Shown: positions 10,491 to 23,837 of the stretch, piece by piece | Numbering within the stretch: the first letter of the stretch is position 1 | Layout: every line of letters starts with the position of its first letter | Source: Cliona cf. orientalis | Lineage: Eukaryota > Porifera > Demospongiae > Clionaida > Clionaidae | Direction: 5' to 3' | NCBI GenBank assembly: GCA_963930775.1 | Contig: OZ005699.1 | Location: 8,577,501 to 8,641,500 of the forward strand | DNA: 64,000 nt | Notes under the pieces: model-generated | The model's database searches: none | Told to the model about the DNA's origin: nothing | What the model saw: only the letters and a program-made list of their open reading frames with translations | Program-made: the position numbers and the translations under genes

Positions 10491-13400
10491 ATGCTATCAA
10501 TATTTGCTGCCTTCATGATGATTGTGATTGCTGGAAAGTTTGTGGCCATCACCAGCATTTTGAATGACGAGCTGGAAAGCAATATTAATGATACTTCCAT
10601 GACAGAGCAAGTTTGTGCAGTTTCTAGTAACTCCATGAGCATGATAGAACTGGAGCAACGCTGCTTCCTCTCCTGTGATGAGGTACGTGATTCACTATAA
10701 TAATAATAATATTATAGCATTATAGCTCACTAATGTCACAGAGTAATATCAGATTCTATAATACCATGAGGGAGATCATGTTGCTGTCATGATGATAACA
10801 TGCATAACCATGATACTTGCTGCTGTGTATTAATATAATATTATGTTGTCGTTAAACAAAAAGTTAAGTCGCAGACATGCAAGGAACAGAAGATTCCCTG
10901 GCTATATAATTATCACTATATGGATGAAACTCACTCCAGTGAGTTCGATCTCATCAACAATATGCATGATTCTTTCGTCAAATTAATGTAGCTACTACCT
11001 TAATCATTGGTAGCTAGTTATAAACTAGAGCTCTATAGAGCACATACCCCGCACGCTCTATAGCCACTGTAGCGTAGTACTGCAACACTCTGCGGCAGAG
11101 CTGTTTTATGACCTGACAACCCTTTCCAACACTGAGCTTGAGCATGCACAGTCACATCAGCATGCTAAAAGAGTGGGTGTGGTCGATAAACCACAGGCAT
11201 GTTGAACAGAAAATGCACGATTTGTAGCACTAGCAAGCCTTTTTGAGCAATTTGAAGCCCGTACAAACCAGTTTTTCACCAATATCTATATACCTATTGG
11301 TTGTGCTTACAGCACGCACAGATGCCTAAAACTTGAGATCTGGCGATTTTCGTGCGGACGACGATGACGACGACGATGACAATAGACATACAAACCGATG
11401 GCTTTACCCCTTGCGCATGTGTGCGGGGTAATTATTAGAGTGTAACTATAGGAGTACACATGGTGCCAATAGTGCCTGTGTGAGCAAAGGAATGAGTGAG
11501 CATGCATGAGCTATACTCTTCATAACGGGACATAAGGGACACAGATGATTTTAATATTTGATACCACACCCCTAGCCACATCTCCATTAATTGCTAACAA
11601 GCTGAAACGGCAACTCCAACAATGATTAGCTCTATATCTACTTCCAGTATTACAGCAGTTATTGATGATCCTTGCTGACCAACATTGTTGGTAGAGGCTG
11701 AGCATTCAATCGATTTTCTATACCCCCAGAATGGTTAATTATTGATTAATTAGTTATGGCTTGATGACATAAAATCTAAATATCTAAAGTACACATGGGG
11801 AGTTTGATGTACGTGCGGGCAGGGACAAGAAACATAAAAATAACTTTGCAATAACGATTATTCATCAAATCCCGAAGGAGAAGTAACATACTATGAGGAT
11901 ATCTGAAGTGTTTTAAATATTAAGGTATTTCTCCCCTATATATGTCAAGAAGATTCAAAGGATCGATAGCACGGGCACATGCATGAGAATAAAAAAAGCA
12001 AGCGTATAGGGTGTATCGAGGATATGATTATCTCTGCAAATCTTGTTTGTGCACTTTTTGGCACTGCCATCCCTATTTCATCCTTCAAATTTATTCAATT
12101 ACCACAAATAATCTTTAATAGGGCAGAAATTGATTGGAATGTACTAACTATAACAATTGAATGTTCAAACCTAATAATATGTGTTGTGAGTGAATCATCA
12201 TATGACACGATTGCATGTTACTGATCATGAACAAAGTAGTCACGCAGTGTCGCTTGTCTTGCTGATGCATGCTTTAGGTTAACAATCTTGTCAATATTTG
12301 TAATTGAACTGACAGACAAGGCTTCATGTCCATGCCCTTTATAACCAAAAAAAAAGCACACATCTTCCAAAGCAGTTATAAGCCAGCTTACTTGTAAGTT
12401 GTCAATCTGGGAAGGGGTTCTTGTTGATCAACGTCATTATCCTATCATTACCATCTCCTTCCATTAATTTTGCTGAGGAGCTGGTTATGGACTTGAAATA
12501 CTATGTGTGTATCACCTCAGAGTCTATGAACCTACGCCTTACATAGATAAGATGTGGACTCATTAACATTATTCCAGTGGCCTTGTTTAATAGCTATCAT
12601 GTACGTACATTTGCATCTGCGTGCGCCTGGTAGTGTGGGTGTGGCACATTTTTGAGGGCATGGTTTCCTGGTGTCCGTTATTTAGAAGTGAATTTGTATT
12701 GGAAAGTCACATTGGGAGCTGGACTCTTGTTCGCGGTCTGCAAACGATAAGCGTCCGCTTCTCGGAGGTTGCATAAGTACTACAATAATGCTAAATCCAA
12801 TCCGTAACATGACGCTTGTCCGTTGTAGAGAGGTTGTCCTCTTCTCGGAGGGTCCGTTATCGGAGGCTCGACTGTATATGGTTGTATCTGACCAATTTTA
12901 AACTAGCAGCTTCTTCTTTGTTTCTTTAGTCTGGATCATTGAACTATAGTCTTTCTAACTATTGGCCATATGTGAATATTGATGAAAATGATTGTCAAAC
13001 CTCCCGCGATGTAAGTTCCATTATTGTGCTTAATCATAGTAAGTGTTGGTTATATTTTTTATAGCTCTATCAGTGTACACTTGGTTGTGTACAGTATTTT
13101 ATTAGTGAATCAGAGTTATCCTGTCGTTTCGACTGTGTAAGTAATTAGTATATGTAACAGTTATATATTCGTGCTAGGTAACTGTTTACATTATGTACAG
13201 CAAGGTACTTGTGAAACATTTATCAAGACACTAAAATGTGATGGTCTAACTCCTCTGTGCCACCCATGGATTAGTCAACAGTGCACGGGCACAGTTGAAT
13301 GTCATCGAAATGTGTTTCTCGTAAATAATGTGTGATATTGCATTAAGAACTATGCATAGCTTAAATACAATATGCAGAATAGAAATCCCTGTAGACGTGG

Positions 13401-16400
13401 CTGTGAATTAGCAGATGAATTGCAAATGTCAGGTATAGAATTAATGTGTGACTATTGATTATGAGTATGGTAATCATAATATTATTATGAATATTGTTTT
13501 CATAGATCAAAACGATCCATCACAAGTGCCCCCTGCTCCTGAAGGACCTCCGTGGCTAATCCCTGTGCAGGATTCTGAGATAGCTGGACAGTTTATTATT
13601 GATTTATCGGGCACCATTCCCCAACGTCATAATTGTGAGTCTACCGTTGAGAATGCTGCACAGCCTGTGGTGTTTCCATTCAAATTTGAAAATGTGAACT
13701 CACATAATATTTCATTCAATTGGACAGTAGGTTGAGCCAAATGATGTACATGCTAGCCAGTGGATGCAGCTTGTATCGATTACATTATGCAGGCATCTCC
13801 TTTTGCACATTTAAATCTCACTGGTTATGCTTGTCAAGAACTTCAAGTATCTTTTGCAGTTGGTAATATCGCAGGACTTTCTGAATTCTCTCCAAAAACA
13901 ACCATCAAAATTAACCCTGACAAGAGTTAGCACACTTAAATTTGTATGCATCAATGTCAATTTCTGAGCTCACACATATCAGTGTGGATTGCATTGAATT
14001 TCTATACTATTTCAGATGAAATGATGATTTCCACAGTCAATCCACCATTAAGCTTAACAGTTGAGGAACTAATAGACACACAGATTGAATTCTTTGGTCA
14101 TGTGATCCTCAATGTTTCATGGATTGGACCCTATGGTATGCATGTGTGTATATGTGCATGCTTACATGATTGTGTGTACATGTAGTTACTGATGTAACAG
14201 TGGAGACTGGTGGGACTAGCTCATAATTGCCAACCCTGTAAGAAATGGATGTGGGACACGCGTGCGAAGCACGCATGAAAATTTTGGGGCCACGCCCATT
14301 TTTGCATTGCCACACCCTCTATTTCGGCAACATCCGCGATCACGCACAAAAACACCTACCACGCCCACTAAATCTCGAGATATACGGACAAAAACAGGGT
14401 AGTATACCAAGGTTAGGCTTGTGCCACACCCCTTTTGTGTATTATACGTAGTGGCGTACTATGATGTCAGCGGATGGGGAATTCGGGACAAGAGCGGGAC
14501 ATACCGTATTTCCTCGAAATCTCGCCGCACCTCGAAATCCCGCCGCCCTCGAAATGTCGCCGCATCTATCTGCCATCTCGTCCCAATAAACGCCACCCTC
14601 GAAATCTCGCCGCATGGTAAGGGGTCGATAGAAATTTCCGTATGCGCAGGGACATTTTACGTGCATACAACTAGGCTTATTATTGAAGCTGTGTACGTGG
14701 CGTGGGTATCGATCTCTGTAGACGCCGCCCTCGAAATCTAGCCGCCCTCGAATTGTCGCCGCACCAAACGGAGCCTTGAAATAAAATCTCGCCGCGGCGA
14801 GATTTCGAGGAAATACGGTATCCAATATTTTCGGAACTGTCCCGCCGGTTTCGGGACAGTTGGCAACTATGCTAGCTGTATGGTTACTAAATTAATGAGA
14901 CAGTAGTGACTGATAGGACTGTATAGTTAATGATGTGACACAATTATATTATGTACATCATAGCATAGTAGTAAATGAATATAACAGTATAAAGAAAATG
15001 ATATTCATTAATTGTGACGCTTACATGAAGTATTATCCTATTTTTTATTATCACAGATGAATCAGATGTGTATTTTGATCACTTCATTGTTACTGTTGCT
15101 CCACATTACGAGGCATCTAGGTGTGGTTGTAACACTTGGAGCAGGACTATCCCCCGTGTAAGTTCATATATAAATTAAATATTATACTATGCTACTTTCA
15201 GACAAAGTGAAAATTAATATTGTGGTAAATGAACATCTTTGCATGGGTATTGATCAAGAAATCTACAGAGTGATCCAGCCGGTACTAAATTAATGATTAT
15301 GAGATGGTATAAATAATATGATTGGAATCAGGGTGGATTTTTCAGAACCATCTCCTTGCATTTGTTAGCTGTAGATATAAATTAAATTTCCTATTGTAGG
15401 AGCAAAATGCTGTACTTGTTGAAGCTACTTCAAATGTCTCCTTGCCGTTGATGTCATGCCAATATATCATTCAGGTGAATATTATTAATTTTGGCACTGT
15501 CATTTACTCAATCTGCATTGATTTCAATAGGTACGTGCTACTGGACCTTATGGTACAAGCTATCCCCTAACGAGTATACATAATGTAAACACCACATGTA
15601 AGTCTTGAATAATAATTACACTTAGCTATAGTCTATTGCCAATGGATGTATCAATGATCTGTAATGGGTCATTAACTTACTACAAATCATTGTGGAGAGG
15701 AGGATCACATTGTACAGCTCTTTTTTTAACTATCATAATATTATTAAATTTTGTGTATCAGTTGATCCAAATAGCATCAATTTTGAATGCCAAAGACTAT
15801 GGCAAATTCGTGGATTCTCATTTAACCTAACCTGGATTCTTCCTGATCAGCTTCACCTTGGCAATGCAATTAATGAATTTGTGGTGCTTCTCAAGCTGAT
15901 TGATGGTACTGATAACATATCAGTACTAGTAGATAACAGCACCATTCCATTTCAGGACCAGAAAGTATTGTGTTCATAATTCATATTGAGATTCTAATTA
16001 ATATTCTACTTTTTAAGGAGTCTCAGAACTTTTCAGTGATATTCAATTCCAGTAATCAGTTTATAAATGCTTCTTTTCACTTATTTGAGGTAATTTTTTG
16101 ACAATTTGGGCAAAAGTGTAGTGTTAACAATATTGAATACTACAACTGCATACTATTTTGCAGATGTATGTGAACTGGAGCAGTGATATTCCCTACATTC
16201 CACCGAGATATTTCTATGACTGCATGATAAGCACCGTATCCCCCCGGCCGTATCCTGTTGAAGATTTTATGGTCACCAGCTCATGCTCTATTAATGACTC
16301 TACAATTATTTTATTCATAGACTGGTTTCCTCCCTCTATAATCAATGGAGTACTGGAGTCCTATGATATATGCCTTGGTAATGTTCCTCTGGAGCCCAGC

Positions 16401-19400
16401 GAAGAAATATCCAATAAGAGTCATAATTGCCACAACTCAAAGCAAAATGTATGCTAGTTGACCATGGGTGTCCATTATTGACACTATAATAACCAGTATA
16501 TACATTCAAATGATTACTTAGAATCAAGTGCACAGTTATAATATTATGATTGTCACCAAAAGCAGTTATCCTCTCTACATCCAAGTAAGCTGAATTTTCT
16601 CTAGGTATACAAGATTAGTAATACACATCTTGTTGATTTTTGTTCAAAGATCCGTGCCAATAATTTCCATATTTCCGGAAATTGGAGTGAACCCTATGTT
16701 ATTGGTGAGCTTCATAAAATTATTCTCACACTGTCATGTACTTAATTGGTAGTAAATTAAATACACTAGTACATATTAGTAGTTGCTACTTCAATCACCT
16801 TCATTACCTTGTGAGCTATTGCTGCACGCATGTTAATTGGTGGCTAATATACCCTATAGAAATATTGGCGGGAATTAAATTTTGCGGTTGAGCCCAAAAT
16901 CGAATATAGGCGGATTTAAATTTGGCGGTTCGGTACGGGATCGCCATACGTATACATGCGAATAGGAAATTTTGGCGGATTTTAACTTAGTGGTTGTAAT
17001 ATAGACCACCAAACCGCCAGATTTTCCGGCCATACGGTAATATTAGTTTTCATGTAGACTCCATATGCAATGAATCCTCCACAACGAGTAGTAATGAAAC
17101 TTCCACTAGTACAAGCAGTGGTCCTGATGAATCCTCTACTACAAGCAGTGGTGCTAATGAATCCTCGACTACCAGCAGTGGTACTGATGAATCCCCCACT
17201 GCCAGCAGTGATACCAATGAATCCTCCACCACCAGCAGTGGTACTGATGAATCCCCCACTGCCAGCAGAGTTCCTGACGAATCCTTCATTATGAATAAGT
17301 GTGCTGTTTCTAATAACTCTATGAGCATGGTTGAACTGGAGCAACGCTGCTTCCTCTCCTGTGATGAGGTATGTGATTCACTATTATAATTATGTGACTG
17401 GCTATGAGAAAAGGGACCACTAGCTAAAATGGAAATTTTCGTACTTGACAACTGCTTTTTAGCATGGAACTAATGGTGCAAGTTTTATGAAAGGATATTG
17501 ACCACAAATGGAGTTATGCATAACCATTAAAATTTTATGCACTGGGTAGATAGCTAATCTTCGTGACACTACCTCTATGTACAACACCATGCAACAACAA
17601 TTTCAACATAATTATCATCAATCACAATAATATTATTATTATTTATGACAATTAGTACATACATGCCAGCCCCATCTATAGGCGATCTACAATAAAATTA
17701 ATGGTTCTATTCAATTTTCCCTTTTTAATTATAAAGTGATAGGACTGAGCAAGTTCATGTATAATAATTAAATTATGTGACTTATTTCATCTTGTCTCTT
17801 CATCTCTTCATATCATTCATGACATTGTGTCAATTAAAAAATCTATGGGATCCATGCAGACACTTTCTTTTTCCAAATATTATTTATTAGCTATAATGTC
17901 ATGATTTTATAAACAGCATCCATAATATTATGTATTAGACCAAATTTAAATCAGCTTCTTTCTTTGTTTCTTTAGTCAGACTCTGGATCATTGAATTATA
18001 GTCTTTCTAACTATTGGCCATATGTGAATGTTGATGAAACTGATTGTCAAACCTCCCGCGATGTAAGTTTCATTATTGTGCTTAATCATAGTTACTATAG
18101 CTAACTTTTAGTTATGTATAATATTTGTGTAGCTCTATCAGTGTACACTTGGTTGTGTACAGTATTTTAGAGAACCAGAGTCATTCTGTTATTTCGACTG
18201 TGTAAGTAATTATTTAGTACGTCTGTAACCGTTGTATAATATTTTTAGTGCAAAGTAACTGTTTACATTATGTACAGCAAGATACTTGTGAAAAATTTAT
18301 CAAGACACTAAAATGTGATGGTCTAACTCCTCTGTGCCACCCATGGATTAGTCAGCAGTGCACGGGCACAGTTGAATGTCATCGAAATGTGTTTCTCGTA
18401 AATAATGTTTGATACGCCCTTGCATTAAGAATTCTTATAATTATTTTTAATAAATACAATATACAGAATAGAAATCCCTGTAGACGTGGCTGTGAATTAG
18501 GAGACATATTGCAATTGTCAGGTATAGAATTAATGTGTGACTATTACGTGTTACAGTATGATAATCATGATATTTTCACAGATCAAAACAATCCATCACA
18601 AGTGCCCCCTGCTCCCGAAGGACCTCCATGGCTAATCCCAGTGCAGGATTCTGAGATAGCTGGACAGTTTATTATTGATTTATCGGGCACCATTCCCCAA
18701 CGTCATACTTGTGAGTCTACCGTTGAGAATGCTGCACAGCCTGTGGTGTTTCTATTCAAATTTGAAGATATGAACTCACATAATATTTCATTCAACTGGA
18801 CTGTAGGTTGAGCTAAATGATGTATGATGTACATGCTAGCCAGTGGATGCAGCTTGTATATTACATTATGCAGGCGACTCCTTTTGCACATTTAAATCTC
18901 ACTGGTTATGCTTGTCAAAAACTTCAAGTATCTTTTGCAGTTGGCAATATAGCAGGAATTTCTGAATTTTCTCCAACAGTAACCATTCAAGTTAACATGA
19001 GTTAGCACCATCAAGCAAAATTTAATTTTATGCATACATGTATTCTGCACAGCTAGTAATTACATTACTTTTTCAGACAAAACGATTTCCACATTCAATC
19101 CGCCATCGAGTTTAACAGTTGAGGAACTAGTAGATACACGGGTTGGATTCTTTGGTCATGTGATTCTCAATGTTTCATGGATTGAATCTCATAGTACGAA
19201 TGCATAATAATATTATTATTATATTAGTTATATGCCTATTGTATTAGTGTAAGTGTGTGTTTAGGATGCATAATACAATAATATAATTATTGCTTGATAT
19301 ACAGATGAATCAGATGTGTATTTTGATCACTTCATTGTTACTATTGCTCCACATTATGAGGCAACTAGGTGTGGTTGCAACATTTGGAGCAGGACTATTC

Positions 19401-22400
19401 CCCGTGTAAGTTCATCAGCTAATTTCAGTGCATGCACAACATTGAGCTGTATATTGGATTCCACATAGAGATAAGGCTATAAATTATTGTATATATAAAC
19501 ATAGACCTTTGGTATTGGTGTTAATTGAAAAAATCAATTAACATCTGGTAAAATAAGAATGATTTTTGGCGATGTAATTGAACAAAAGAGGACTTTTTGG
19601 AACTGCCTCCTTGCATCCTTAAAGTATAATTTTCCCAAACATTTCTTTTATATTATAGGAACAAAATGCTGTTGCTGTTGAAGGTACTGCGAGGAGTGTG
19701 TCTCTACCATTGATGTCATGCCAATATATCATTCAGGTGAATATTATTAATTTTGGTTCTATAATTTACACATCATTGATTTAAATAGGTACGTGCTACT
19801 GGTCCTTATGGTACAAGCCATCCCCTAACGAATATACATGATGTGAAAACTTCATGTAAGTCTTGATAATTATACTTTGTCTTTCAATCTATGATGATAG
19901 TAGACATATTGACAAAATTATTACTGGAGGGGTACATTAATAGTTATCACACAATGATTTTGTGTATCAGTTGATCCAAATAGCATCAAATTTGAATGTC
20001 AAAGACTGTGGCAACTTTGTGGATTCTCATTCAACCTAACTTGGATTCTTCCTGATCAGCTTCGCCTTGGCAATGCTATTGATGAATTTGTGGTGCTTCT
20101 CCAGCTGATTGATGGTACTGATGACATATCAATACCAATAGATAACAGCACCATTCCATTTCAGGACCAGAAGGTATCATACTCATATTAATTAACAAAG
20201 ATCAAATTGAGATTGTAATAATTATTCTTGAAAAGAAAATCTTTTCAGTGATATTCGATTTCAGTAATCATTCTGTAAATGCTTCCTTTCATTCATTGGA
20301 GGTAAATATTATCATGTGATACTTTGGGCAAAGTAATGTATTAGTATGCTATTTTGCAGACATATGTGAACTGGAATAATGATATTCCCTACATTCCACC
20401 AAGACACGTCTATGACTGCATGATAAGCACTGTATCCCCCCGGCCGTACCCTGTTGTAGACCTTACGGTCACCAGCTCATGCTCCATTAATAACTCTACA
20501 ATAATTGTATGCATAGACTGGTTTCCTCCCTCTATAATCAATGGAGTACTGGAGTCCTATGATATATGCCTCGGGAATGTGCCTCTGGAGCCCAGTGAAG
20601 AGATATCCAATGAGAGTCATGACTGCCGCAACTCAAAGCAAAATGTTAGTTAACCATGCATATGGGTGCAAATTGTTGATACTATCATACATACTATACT
20701 TAGAAACAAACTAACAGTTATATGATTGTAACCAAAAGCATTTATCCTCTCAATATCCAAGTAAGCTGAATTTTATATAATGTACATAGGTACAAGATTA
20801 GTAATATGTATTATGTTTATTTTTGCTTAAAGATCCGTGCCAATAATTTTCATATTTCCGGAAATTGGAGTGAACCCTATGTTATTGGTGAGTAATAGCT
20901 TCATAAAGAGGATTACTCTCACACTATTGTACAGTAGGCACAACAAGCATACTCAGCTTAACCTTATAGACACAAAAATCAAATCAATGGACGCAAAAGA
21001 AGAGTTACATAACAAACTCAAAACACCTACATGCATGCACATGCAATCAACCAAAACCTACTAAGTAACGCAACCATATATCAACTAGAGCTCTCTAGAG
21101 CCCAAAACCCTCGGTGCATTGTATGGCACTTGTCTCACAATTAGGCAAGAATACAATATTAGGCGATGCATATGCAAACTGCATTGACTTCCTAGGTTAG
21201 CACAAGTAGTTGCACATGCATTAATCCTCCTATTTTGATGAATGAGGGGTATGGCAGCAATCTATGGGCTGACTAAGGTACAAACTCCTTATCTAGTCTT
21301 GTCCCAAGTTTGGGATGACTGTAGCTTGTGTAGAGTATATTATCCATCTCTGAAAACTGCGAGCTTGATAATGACACATGCTTTGCTGGGCGAACCATAG
21401 ATGCTAGAAGTATTCTAGACTGAGAGCGTAGCTATCTATATGTCCCGAGATCCCGCCCTCGTAACCCTCGTGTGCGCATGCATATAATGGGCCTATGCCA
21501 TATATAGCGTGAGACACATAACGTTCTATTCAAGTTATACGTAAAGTCATAGCAGAGTGCTGGGCAGAAGGAAGTCAAGAAGCTTAGAATCAGCAAATGA
21601 CGCCAAAACTGGCCAACAAAGCGTTTTCTACGAAATCCACACAAATCATGCGTTTGGAACGCCATAAGGAATGTTATAACACCGCAGTTTGGACTCGCAA
21701 ACGAGGTATGTAGCAGTTAGCGTGGTAATAGACAGACAGACACACAGAATGACTATAGTAACCCTCGCGCATGCGCCGAGGCTTAATGAGCCATGAAATT
21801 ATTCACATGCATAATTACATGTAACTGCATGCGCATGCGTGAGAGTGTGGTAGCTAATTAGATGATTCCTAACCACTAGAGTAGCTGCTACTTCAATCAC
21901 CCACAGCCTTGCATGTGAGCCGTAATAATAAAAAATTATTACCGTATTTATGCGAATAGAATGCAAGCTAAAAAATAACGAATTTAATTCAAGTTAGCGC
22001 AATTTTCTGGTAAAGGTCGTCACACTCTACATTATGAGAACGCAAATTTTCTTGCGCTAATTAGATCTTGCATTTTTTTGCATAAACATGGTATGCATTA
22101 ATTGCCACATGCATGATAGTTGCTAGCTATTATTAATAACTTTTCATATAGACTTACCAGTATTAATGTGCAATGAATCCTCCACAATGAATATTGATGA
22201 ATCCTCCGCTATACATGGTAAGTAGCTGGAGAGACATTAACAGGAGATGCAAACTTTGAATCCATGCATGTCAGGATGTTACATATTTATTATAATTAAC
22301 TATAATTCATACAGTTAGCATCATAGCAGGATCTCTGACTGTTCTGGCACTATTATGCCTGGGTACAGTAACTGCATTATCTTTCTTTGTTTTCTGCAAG

Positions 22401-23145
22401 CGAAAAAGAAGTAAGCTGTTGCAGATAACAACACAGGTACATACAAGTTGTATATTAAATAATATACGTAATTATCAAGCTTTATAGCAGTATAGCCATG
22501 CACAGTCACTGTGATATCCATAAGTACGATTACCGTATAGCCGGAAAATTTGGCGGGGAATGAAATTTGGTAGTTTGGTGGTCTATATTACAACCACCAA
22601 ATTACTCGCACATATTATACATGCATAATATGGCGATCCCGTACCGAACCACCATATTTAAATCTGTCAATATTCTTGCAATAGCGATTTTGGGTTCAAC
22701 CGCCAATTTAATTCCCGCCTGAGAATATTTCCAGCTAGTATATATACGGTATTAATAGGAACCATATATTAATTTATTATGATTCAATATTCCAGGATAC
22801 TGTAAAGACGTATCTATCAAGATCTGCTACTGAGGATCACACTCAATTCCGTACATCAACTAGCTATTATCATAATAGATGTTGACCTTTATAATAATAT
22901 TTATTATTTCAGAGAAATGTCCCCATGATACTACAAATGGACATGGAGGTGCTGAAAAGGATCAGTCTAAAACGGATCAAACAATGCTACGCCCTTTAAG
23001 CATGAATAATGTTGTTATTGCTGATGATCAAGCTGGCAACCCATACGTTGATCTACCGTCAAAAGTTGGCACTACAGCTACTGCTTCTTTCATGTTGCCA
23101 CCTGGAGGTATTGAAGCAGATAAACCCACAAAAACAGAGACTTAA
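10491..23145 (+). CDS. Gene B: kinase-less transmembrane receptor with duplicated ectodomain
   Basis: Thirty-six GT-AG exons: 10491-10682, 12930-13010, 13065-13136, 13201-13320, 13378-13432, 13506-13726, 13793-13925, 14016-14135, 15057-15157, 15400-15474, 15531-15597, 15762-15964, 16018-16089, 16164-16448, 16522-16584, 16650-16704, 17058-17368, 17976-18062, 18133-18201, 18278-18397, 18467-18521, 18582-18802, 18874-19000, 19077-19193, 19305-19405, 19659-19736, 19789-19855, 19971-20173, 20236-20301, 20360-20644, 20704-20760, 20833-20887, 22152-22217, 22315-22436, 22796-22850, 22913-23145. They sum to 4410 nt (1469 aa and stop) with no frame break. The start MLSIFAAF gives a signal peptide. Each module has a 15-Cys domain with a Frizzled-CRD-like end (PCRRGCE) and FN3-like domains ending GNWSEP. 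The exon at 17058-17368 joins module 1 to the Cys-domain start of module 2. The TM (22315-22436) is followed by CKRKR. The two tail exons encode about 95 residues with NPYVDLPS and no kinase. Likely a decoy or adaptor-like receptor (inference). The acceptor at 20235 and the two tail exons are the least certain parts. Confidence 0.85.
11033..11434. repeat. AGAGCTCTATAGAGC-family repeat in gene B intron 1
   Basis: Same ends as 7623-7975: AACTAGAGCTCTATAGAGC at the left, ACCCCTTGCGCATGTGTGC at the right. Between them, a (GACGAC)n-rich stretch near 11355-11380. Confidence 0.6.
12100..12892 (-). mobile_element. Tigger/pogo-like non-autonomous element, truncated copy
   Basis: Reverse-orientation copy of the element at 48863-49751: shared blocks include CCATGTCCTTT/TGTCTGTCAGTT text, the CTCCTTCC block and a terminal stretch ending TCGGAGGCTCGACTG followed by TA. 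The far end (left here) lacks the matching terminus, so it is truncated. It lies inside gene B intron 1 (10683-12929). Confidence 0.6.
14226..14870. mobile_element. Nested TIR elements in gene B intron 8
   Basis: The outer element has TTGCCAAC at the left and GTTGGCAA at the right. Inside it, 14502-14820 is a second element with near-perfect 27-bp inverted ends (TACCGTATTTCCTCGAAATC then TCGCCGC). This inner element also contains at least five diverged copies of CCTCGAAATCTCGCCGC, so the terminus itself has been internally amplified. No ORF. Confidence 0.75.
16850..17040. repeat. MITE-like repeat with GGCGG/CCGCC words, copy 1
   Basis: Contains TTGGCGGGAATTAAATTTTG at one end and CCGCCAGATTTTCCGGC then CATACGGTAAT at the other. 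It sits in the intron just before the stalk exon 17058-17368 of gene B. An inverted copy occupies 22535-22750. Confidence 0.6.
17128..17286 (+). repeat. 30-bp coding minisatellite (Ser/Thr stalk)
   Basis: Five and a half units of 30 bp inside the gene B exon 17058-17368. Each unit encodes ten residues of the type DESSTTSSGT, DESPTASSDT or NESSTTSSGT. Likely a heavily O-glycosylated rigid spacer between the two ectodomain modules. The second module's stalk exon (22152-22217) has only two diverged NESS/DESS units. Confidence 0.85.
20888..22151. other. Gene B intron 32 with repeats
   Basis: Holds an AGAGCTCT-type element at 21083-21786 (ends AACTAGAGCTCTCTAGAGC and ACCCTCGCGCATGCGCC). It also holds a short TIR element at about 21949-22093 with ACCGTATTTATGCGAAT against TTGCATAAACATGGT. 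No coding evidence. Confidence 0.55.
22535..22752. repeat. MITE-like repeat with GGCGG/CCGCC words, copy 2 (inverted)
   Basis: Inverted counterpart of 16850-17040, with ACCGTATAGCCGGAAAATTT at its left end. It lies between the transmembrane exon and the first tail exon of gene B. Confidence 0.6.
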
Positions 23146-23837
23146 TAACAAGTATTAAAGTGTGCAACTATTCTTAATCTTAACAAAGGGAAGAATTATT
23201 AGTTAGCTATTAACCTAGGCTTTAACTATAATTATTACAAATTCACTTGGTAATAATAATTTTGGCAACAATCTATAGAACACTTTTTTGGCCTTAGGAT
23301 ATAAATTTTTTATTTGTTGTCGATCTTTCAAATTAATTTGGTGCAAGTGAGCACACCTGCTTATTATAAGTTATCCAATCATTACAACATGCAAGAAACG
23401 AGTAACTAGTACACATAGAGCTAGCTAGCTAGATTACGGTTTTGTTATCCATACAGGGACTGATCCAGTGTATATAGATCTACTGACATAGTACAATACA
23501 TGTTACTTTGACTGTCACTATAATTGTGCTATAACATCCTGGTTAATTTTGCTATGATTATAAAGCTGCATAATAATATATAATAATAATATCTATCTTG
23601 TGCATGCATGCATTGTACTTTTATTCATCTAATTCTGACTTAATTAATGGGATATATAACGTTATAAAATAAATATTGCATTCACTGATGATTTGGGATT
23701 TGAATCACCATGGCACTGTTAAAAATGGGGTGTACATGCAGTGACACAGCCTCATTCCCAGGCCCTATATATATTCAAGACTTATGAGGCATCTAATTTA
23801 GTTTCAAAAAAGTTCAGGGTTTGCCATGGAAGCTACA
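23146..23837. other. 3' flank of gene B
   Basis: AT-rich, non-coding, with TAGCTAGC runs and ATAATAATA microsatellites. Nothing recognisable before the kinase relic. Confidence 0.4.

Noticed and set aside
10491-17368. Gene B as two separate receptor genes
   Set aside because: No stop, TM segment, kinase or second signal peptide between the modules; the linking exon keeps phase exactly.
16982-17451. Long repetitive minus-strand and alternative-frame ORFs over the stalk exon
   Set aside because: They are shadows of the 30-bp minisatellite, which is open in several frames.
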